A stretch of DNA of 10,336 nt from Gallionellaceae bacterium (GTDB taxonomy: Bacteria > Pseudomonadota > Gammaproteobacteria > Burkholderiales > Gallionellaceae), in assembly GCA_003445795.1 (NCBI GenBank), contig DMCN01000019.1:19656-29991 (forward strand), written 5' to 3'. The translations under genes and the position numbers were made by a program. Below, piece by piece: positions 6,850 to 10,336 of the stretch (positions are counted from its first letter, which is position 1; each line of letters begins with the position of its first letter). The notes beneath the pieces were generated by a model. That model was not told the DNA's origin. It ran no database searches and saw nothing but the letters and a program-made list of their open reading frames with translations.

Positions 6850-7218
6850 TCAGGCGTTGGCCTGATGGTGTGCGATCAGCTTGTCGATGAACTGGCGCAG
6901 GAAGTGATCGGGGTGCGAACTGTGGAAGCGGTCGATCTCCTGACCGCGACTGTAGGCGATGACGGTCGGGAATCCCCTGACTTTGTGTTTTCCGGCGATG
7001 CGCATGTTCTCGTCGGCATCGACTTTGGCCAGCAGGAACTTGCCGTTGTACTCCTTTACCAGTCTCTCCAGATGCGGCCCCAGGACTTTGCACGGCGCAC
7101 ACCATTCGGCGCCGATATCAAGCAGGATCGGTGTCTCCTGTGAACGCGCTACCACTTTCTCGTCAAAATTTGCTTCTTCCACTTCGTATGAGAAGGGATG
7201 GGGGTCGTGCATGTGCAT
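6850..7218 (-). CDS. Single-domain thioredoxin-like protein (WCAPC)
   Basis: This 122-residue protein has a thioredoxin fold. The redox motif is WCAPC (W39-C43) in LLDIGAEWCAPCK, with buried acid D34 and the cis-proline P84 in VRGFPTV. The middle position is alanine instead of the glycine of classical thioredoxin. The C-terminal helix (HFLRQFIDKL) and the strand before it resemble the thioredoxin part of the CnoX/YbbN group, but the TPR repeats of that group are missing. It could reduce disulfides or mixed disulfides in the cytoplasm; no signal peptide is present. The first residues (MHMHDPHP) are rich in histidine and methionine, which may be chance. A second ATG two codons in is an equally possible start; AAGGAA lies 10 bases before the first. 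It diverges from hoxF across 97 bases. Confidence 0.88.
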   Translation of the reverse strand: MHMHDPHPFSYEVEEANFDEKVVARSQETPILLDIGAEWCAPCKVLGPHLERLVKEYNGKFLLAKVDADENMRIAGKHKVRGFPTVIAYSRGQEIDRFHSSHPDHFLRQFIDKLIAHHQANA

Positions 7219-7315
7219 GGTCTATCTGTTCCTTCACTAAAAGTTCATATTGTGTTCTGCCGGACTCGGGGTACACTATCTCGGTACGTTTCGGTAATGT
7301 TCCAACAGCGACGCT
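7219..7315. promoter_or_regulatory. Divergent promoter region between the thioredoxin gene and hoxF
   Basis: These 97 bases must hold the start signals for both the thioredoxin gene and the hox operon. On the plus strand TTGTGT (7250-7255) and TACACT (7272-7277) are 16 bases apart and form a moderate sigma-70-like promoter for hoxF. A motif of the form CTCGGxTAC occurs three times at 7265-7274, 7280-7287 and 7290-7297, the last two exactly 10 bases apart. I see no sigma-54 (GG-N10-GC type) promoter, which is what drives the soluble hydrogenase genes of Cupriavidus necator, and no clear FNR box. Regulation of hox here therefore looks different, but this rests on visual inspection. Confidence 0.4.
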
Positions 7316-9130
7316 ATGCTACCAGACAACGACCTTCGTATTGACGCTCCTGCCCGCAAGTGGATGGATGATCTGGTATCGCGTCATGGCGGCGATGCCA
7401 CGCTGTTGCTGCAGATCCTCATCGAAGTTCAGGAACATTTCGGCCACATCCCGCCTGCTGTGGCGACCAGACTCGCGACCTCCCTGGACATCCCCTACGC
7501 GCGTATCGAGAACGTTGCCTCTTTCTATTCTTTCCTGCACCTCAAGCCGCAAGGCGAATACCGCGTGCTGTTCTCGGACAACATCACTGACCGCATGCTG
7601 GGCAGCGAAGCCCTGATGGAACAGATGTGCCAGTTGCTGTGGCTGCAACCCGGCAAGGTCTCCGAGGATGGTCTGGTCAGCATAGGCCCCACTTCCTGTA
7701 CCGGCATGTGCGATCAGGGACCGGCGATGCTGGTTAACGGACGCACCATCACACGCCTGACCCACCAGCGCGTGCAAGAGATCGCTCAACTCATCCGCAA
7801 CCGTACGCCGCTCTCAGACTGGCCTGCAGACTTCTTCAAGGTGGACGATGATGTCCGCCGAGGCGGATTGTTGCTCGACAACAAACTTGCTTACGGCGAG
7901 GTGCTGCATGCCGCCCTGCCCGCAGGCGGACTGAATATCGTCGATGTCATCAAGGCATCCGGCCTGCGCGGCCGCGGCGGTGCTGGCTTCCCCACCGGAC
8001 AGAAATGGGAGGCCTGCCGCAATGCGGAAGGCAACCGGCATTTCGTGGTGTGCAATGCCGACGAAGGTGAACCGGGCACGTTCAAGGACAGAGTCCTGCT
8101 CACCCGTCAGGCCGATCTGGTATTCGAGGGCATGACCCTGTGCGCATTGGCGGTCGGTGCAAGAAAAGGTTTCCTCTACTTGCGCGGGGAATACCGCTAT
8201 CTGCTCGAACCCCTGCGCGCCGTGTTGCAGCGCCGCCGCGACAGCAACCTGCTGGGCGAGAGCATCCTCGGCAAACCCGGTTTCGATTTCGACATTGATA
8301 TCCATCTCGGCGCGGGCGCCTATATCTGCGGCGAGGAATCGGCACTGATCGAATCGCTGGAAGGCAAACGCGGCGTGCCGCGCAACCGTCCGCCCTTCCC
8401 CGTCACCCACGGCTACATGATGCAGCCGACCGCCGTGGACAACGTCGAGACCTTCTGCCAGGCCGCGCTGGCCATGCATATGGGCGCAGACAAATACCGC
8501 GCCATCGGCACGGAAAAATCCAGCGGCAGCAAATTGATCTCCGTCTCCGGCGACTGTGCCTATCCCGGCATCTACGAATACCCCTTTGGCGTAACGGTAC
8601 GCGAGATATTGCAGGACTGCGGCGCGGTGAACACGCGCGCGGTGCAGATCAGCGGCCCTTCCGGCATCTGCGTCGGCGAAAACGAATTCAACCGCAAGCT
8701 GGGATTCGAGGATCTGCCGACTGCGGGCGCGTTCATGGTGTTCGACGACAGCCGCGACATGTTCGAAGTGGCGCGCAACTTCGTGCATTTCTTCGCGCAT
8801 GAGAGCTGCGGCTTCTGCACACCCTGCCGCGTCGGCACCTCGATACTGAAACAGACCCTGGACAAGATCGCCGATGGACACGGCACGCAGTACGACCTTG
8901 CCGAGGTGGAGAATCTGGATCGTGTGCTGCAGACCAGTTCCCATTGCGGCCTGGGACGCACCGCCTGCAACCCGGTACTGCACACGCTCAAGCATTTCCG
9001 TCCCGCATACGAGAACAAACTGAAATCGCTGATGTTCTCGCCCGCTTTCGACCTCGACGGCTCGCTGGCACGCGCGCGGCAGATGACCGGACGCGACGAT
9101 GCCGGCGCGCACCTGAAGGAGACCGAATGA
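7316..9130 (+). CDS. hoxF: NAD-reducing hydrogenase diaphorase subunit HoxF, fused NuoE-like form
   Basis: This 604-residue subunit carries FMN and exchanges electrons with NAD(H). Residues 1-165 form a NuoE/HoxE-like thioredoxin-fold domain and 185-604 a NuoF-like domain. In the latter, FMN/NAD contacts are GLRGRGGAGFPTG (216-228), CNADEGEPGTFKDR (246-259) and GAGAYICGEESAL (332-344). The [4Fe-4S] ligands are C498, C501, C504 and C544. The length and domain order match HoxF of Cupriavidus necator (about 602 residues), not the shorter form with a separate HoxE. In the N-terminal domain only the second cysteine pair of the NuoE [2Fe-2S] site remains (C128, C132). An in-frame stop at 7295 leaves ATG 7316 as the first ATG, but its ribosome site is poor, and M17 is an alternative. 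The stop overlaps hoxU as ATGA. Confidence 0.94.
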   Translation: MLPDNDLRIDAPARKWMDDLVSRHGGDATLLLQILIEVQEHFGHIPPAVATRLATSLDIPYARIENVASFYSFLHLKPQGEYRVLFSDNITDRMLGSEALMEQMCQLLWLQPGKVSEDGLVSIGPTSCTGMCDQGPAMLVNGRTITRLTHQRVQEIAQLIRNRTPLSDWPADFFKVDDDVRRGGLLLDNKLAYGEVLHAALPAGGLNIVDVIKASGLRGRGGAGFPTGQKWEACRNAEGNRHFVVCNADEGEPGTFKDRVLLTRQADLVFEGMTLCALAVGARKGFLYLRGEYRYLLEPLRAVLQRRRDSNLLGESILGKPGFDFDIDIHLGAGAYICGEESALIESLEGKRGVPRNRPPFPVTHGYMMQPTAVDNVETFCQAALAMHMGADKYRAIGTEKSSGSKLISVSGDCAYPGIYEYPFGVTVREILQDCGAVNTRAVQISGPSGICVGENEFNRKLGFEDLPTAGAFMVFDDSRDMFEVARNFVHFFAHESCGFCTPCRVGTSILKQTLDKIADGHGTQYDLAEVENLDRVLQTSSHCGLGRTACNPVLHTLKHFRPAYENKLKSLMFSPAFDLDGSLARARQMTGRDDAGAHLKETE

Positions 9131-9858
9131 GCGACACTTTCCAACTCGACGGAGCAGCGGTTCCATTCGAACCCGGCCAGACCGTGATGCAGGCCGCGCT
9201 GGCTGCCGGGCATTACATTCCGCACCTGTGCTACCACCCCGAATTCAAGCCGCACGGCAGCTGCAAGCTCTGCACGGTCAAGGTCAACGGCCGCACCACC
9301 GCATCCTGCACCATGCCGGCCGAAGCGGGACTCAGCGTGGAAAGCGACATCGAAGAATTGAACGCCTTGCGCCGCACGCTGGTGCAGATGCTGTTCGCCG
9401 AAGGCAACCATTTCTGCCCCTCGTGCGAGAAGAGCGGCAACTGCGTATTGCAGGCGCTGGGCTACGACCTCGAAGTGCATGCCACCGGCTTCCGCCATCT
9501 ATATCCCGATCGTCCAATCGATGCCTCGCATCCCGACATCCTGCTCGACTTTAACCGCTGCGTACTGTGCGAACTCTGCGTGCGCGCATCGAGCGAAGTG
9601 GATGGCAAGAACGTGTTCGCGCTGGCAGGTCGCGGCATCACCAAACACCTTATCGTCAATTCCGAATCGGGATTGCTCAAGGACACCGATATCGCGCTCA
9701 CCGACAAGGCCATGGAGGTCTGCCCGGTCGGCGTAATCCTGAGGAAACGTGTCGGTTTCAGCCAGCCCATCGGCGAGCGACGTTACGACAAGAGTCCGAT
9801 CAGTACACAGGCATTGCAAGATGCCCCGCGCATCCCGTCGGGAGCGAAGCATGACTGA
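9127..9858 (+). CDS. hoxU: NAD-reducing hydrogenase diaphorase subunit HoxU
   Basis: HoxU is the electron-relay subunit between the hydrogenase module and HoxF, related to the N-terminal part of NuoG. The 243-residue protein starts with a plant-type [2Fe-2S] ferredoxin domain with C35, C46, C49 and C61. Next comes the His-Cys cluster region GNHFCPSCEKSGNC with H95, C97, C100 and C106. A third site, CVLCELC (C145, C148, C151) with C199 in EVCPVG, would bind a [4Fe-4S] cluster. The short C-terminal tail after residue 205 has no motif. The ATG at 9127 overlaps the hoxF stop by 4 bases; the longer open frame upstream is only a shadow of hoxF. It overlaps hoxY by 8 bases, so the three subunits are likely made in step. 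The protein is cytoplasmic and complete. Confidence 0.95.
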   Translation: MSDTFQLDGAAVPFEPGQTVMQAALAAGHYIPHLCYHPEFKPHGSCKLCTVKVNGRTTASCTMPAEAGLSVESDIEELNALRRTLVQMLFAEGNHFCPSCEKSGNCVLQALGYDLEVHATGFRHLYPDRPIDASHPDILLDFNRCVLCELCVRASSEVDGKNVFALAGRGITKHLIVNSESGLLKDTDIALTDKAMEVCPVGVILRKRVGFSQPIGERRYDKSPISTQALQDAPRIPSGAKHD

Positions 9859-10336
9859 CAAGAAAAAACTCAGGGTCGCCACCACCTCGCTCGCCGGCTG
9901 CTTCGGTTGCCACATGTCGTTCCTCGACATCGACGAACGTCTGCTCACACTGCTGGACCTCGTCGAGTTCGACCGTTCCCCAATCAACGACATCAAGCAC
10001 TGCGGCCCCTGCGACATCGGCATCATTGAGGGCGGCGTGTGCAATGCGGAGAACGTGCATGTGCTGCATGAGTTCCGCAAGAACTGCAAGATACTCATCG
10101 CCATCGGTGCCTGCGCGATCAACGGCGGCCTGCCCGCGCAGCGCAACCATCTCGACCTCGGCAGTTGTCTCACCGAGGTGTACCTGACCGAACCGGGACT
10201 GGAACACGGCCACATCCCCAACGATCCCGAATTGCCGCTACCGCTGGACAAGGTGCACCCGCTGCACGAGGTGGTGAAGATCGATTACTTCATCCCCGGC
10301 TGCCCGCCCTCGGGCGACGCCATCTGGAAATTCCTC
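9851..10336 (+). CDS. hoxY: NAD-reducing hydrogenase small subunit HoxY (cut by the right edge)
   Basis: An ATG at 9851 opens a frame that runs without a stop to the last base, giving 162 residues. It is the small subunit of a group 3d [NiFe] hydrogenase, which holds the proximal [4Fe-4S] cluster next to the HoxH active site. The expected ligands are C17 and C20 in LAGCFGCHMSFLD, C88 in IGACAINGG and C151 in FIPGCPPSGDAI. The N-terminus lacks a twin-arginine signal, as expected for a soluble cytoplasmic enzyme. The sequence follows the C. necator HoxY pattern closely near both ends (SFLDxDERLL, VKIDYFIPGCPP), and roughly 20 residues appear to be missing at the right edge. An additional pair, C51 and C54 in KHCGPCDIG, is not part of the standard cluster. 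The start overlaps the hoxU stop by 8 bases; hoxH should follow. Confidence 0.95.
   Translation, partial: MTDKKKLRVATTSLAGCFGCHMSFLDIDERLLTLLDLVEFDRSPINDIKHCGPCDIGIIEGGVCNAENVHVLHEFRKNCKILIAIGACAINGGLPAQRNHLDLGSCLTEVYLTEPGLEHGHIPNDPELPLPLDKVHPLHEVVKIDYFIPGCPPSGDAIWKFL

Noticed and set aside
7219..7315. Sigma-54 promoter or FNR box for the hydrogenase operon
   Set aside because: I looked for the GG and GC elements at -24/-12 and for a TTGAT-N4-ATCAA site and found no convincing match.
7364..7366. Alternative HoxF start at M17
   Set aside because: It is possible on length compared with Cupriavidus HoxF, but the ATG at 7316 is the first in frame and M17 has no better ribosome site, so the longer form was kept.
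8944..9126. Longer hoxU with 61 more residues
   Set aside because: The extra part overlaps the C-terminal region of HoxF and includes no homologous sequence; the ATGA overlap at 9127 is the natural start.
7814..9166. 450-codon open frame on the minus strand across hoxF
   Set aside because: It is exactly antisense to conserved FMN, NAD and cluster motifs of HoxF. High GC at third positions leaves antisense frames open, and the translation has no recognisable domain.

Overview
This window is an ordinary, well-packed stretch of a GC-rich proteobacterial chromosome. Gene content and order (gloB, a YafS-like methyltransferase, rnhA, dnaQ; a Cupriavidus-style fused HoxF) point to a betaproteobacterium, perhaps of the Nitrosomonadales/Gallionellaceae type. 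That placement is inferred from protein features, not from a marker gene. There is no sign of phage, transposon, CRISPR or integrative element. No stretch over 300 bases lacks a gene.

Left part (20-5885, all minus strand): seven genes run head to tail. In transcription order they are a YafS-like SAM methyltransferase, RNase HI (rnhA), the DNA polymerase III epsilon proofreading subunit (dnaQ), a membrane-anchored alpha/beta hydrolase, a YhiN/HI0933-family flavoprotein, a CYTH-CHAD protein, and a small protein I do not recognise. The junctions are overlaps of 4, 8, 34 and 4 bases, then gaps of 6 and 36 bases, so this is very probably one operon with translational coupling. The hydrolase uses a TTG start that an internal Shine-Dalgarno site supports. 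The window begins with 12 consecutive G, which may be an assembly edge.

Middle part (5886-6850): glyoxalase II (gloB) diverges from the methyltransferase across only 23 bases that hold a 14-base palindrome. A complete tRNA-Ser(GGA) follows, with a candidate promoter carrying a GC-rich discriminator. A bidirectional hairpin terminator then separates it from a convergent gene.

Right part (6850-10336): a minus-strand single-domain thioredoxin (WCAPC) diverges from the start of a hox operon for a cytoplasmic NAD-linked bidirectional [NiFe] hydrogenase (group 3d). HoxF is of the long fused type: a NuoE-like N-terminal domain followed by the FMN/NAD/[4Fe-4S] diaphorase. HoxU carries the electron-relay clusters. 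HoxY, the hydrogenase small subunit, runs off the right edge still in frame. The genes overlap by 4 and 8 bases. Electrons would pass from the HoxYH active site through HoxY and HoxU to FMN on HoxF and so to NAD+, or the reverse. HoxH and the maturation genes should lie to the right.

I did not find a clearly new system. The most unusual points are the half-lost iron-sulfur site in the HoxF N-terminal domain, an extra CxxC in HoxY, a methyltransferase with no glycine-rich SAM motif, and the small regulatory-looking elements in the two divergent promoter regions.
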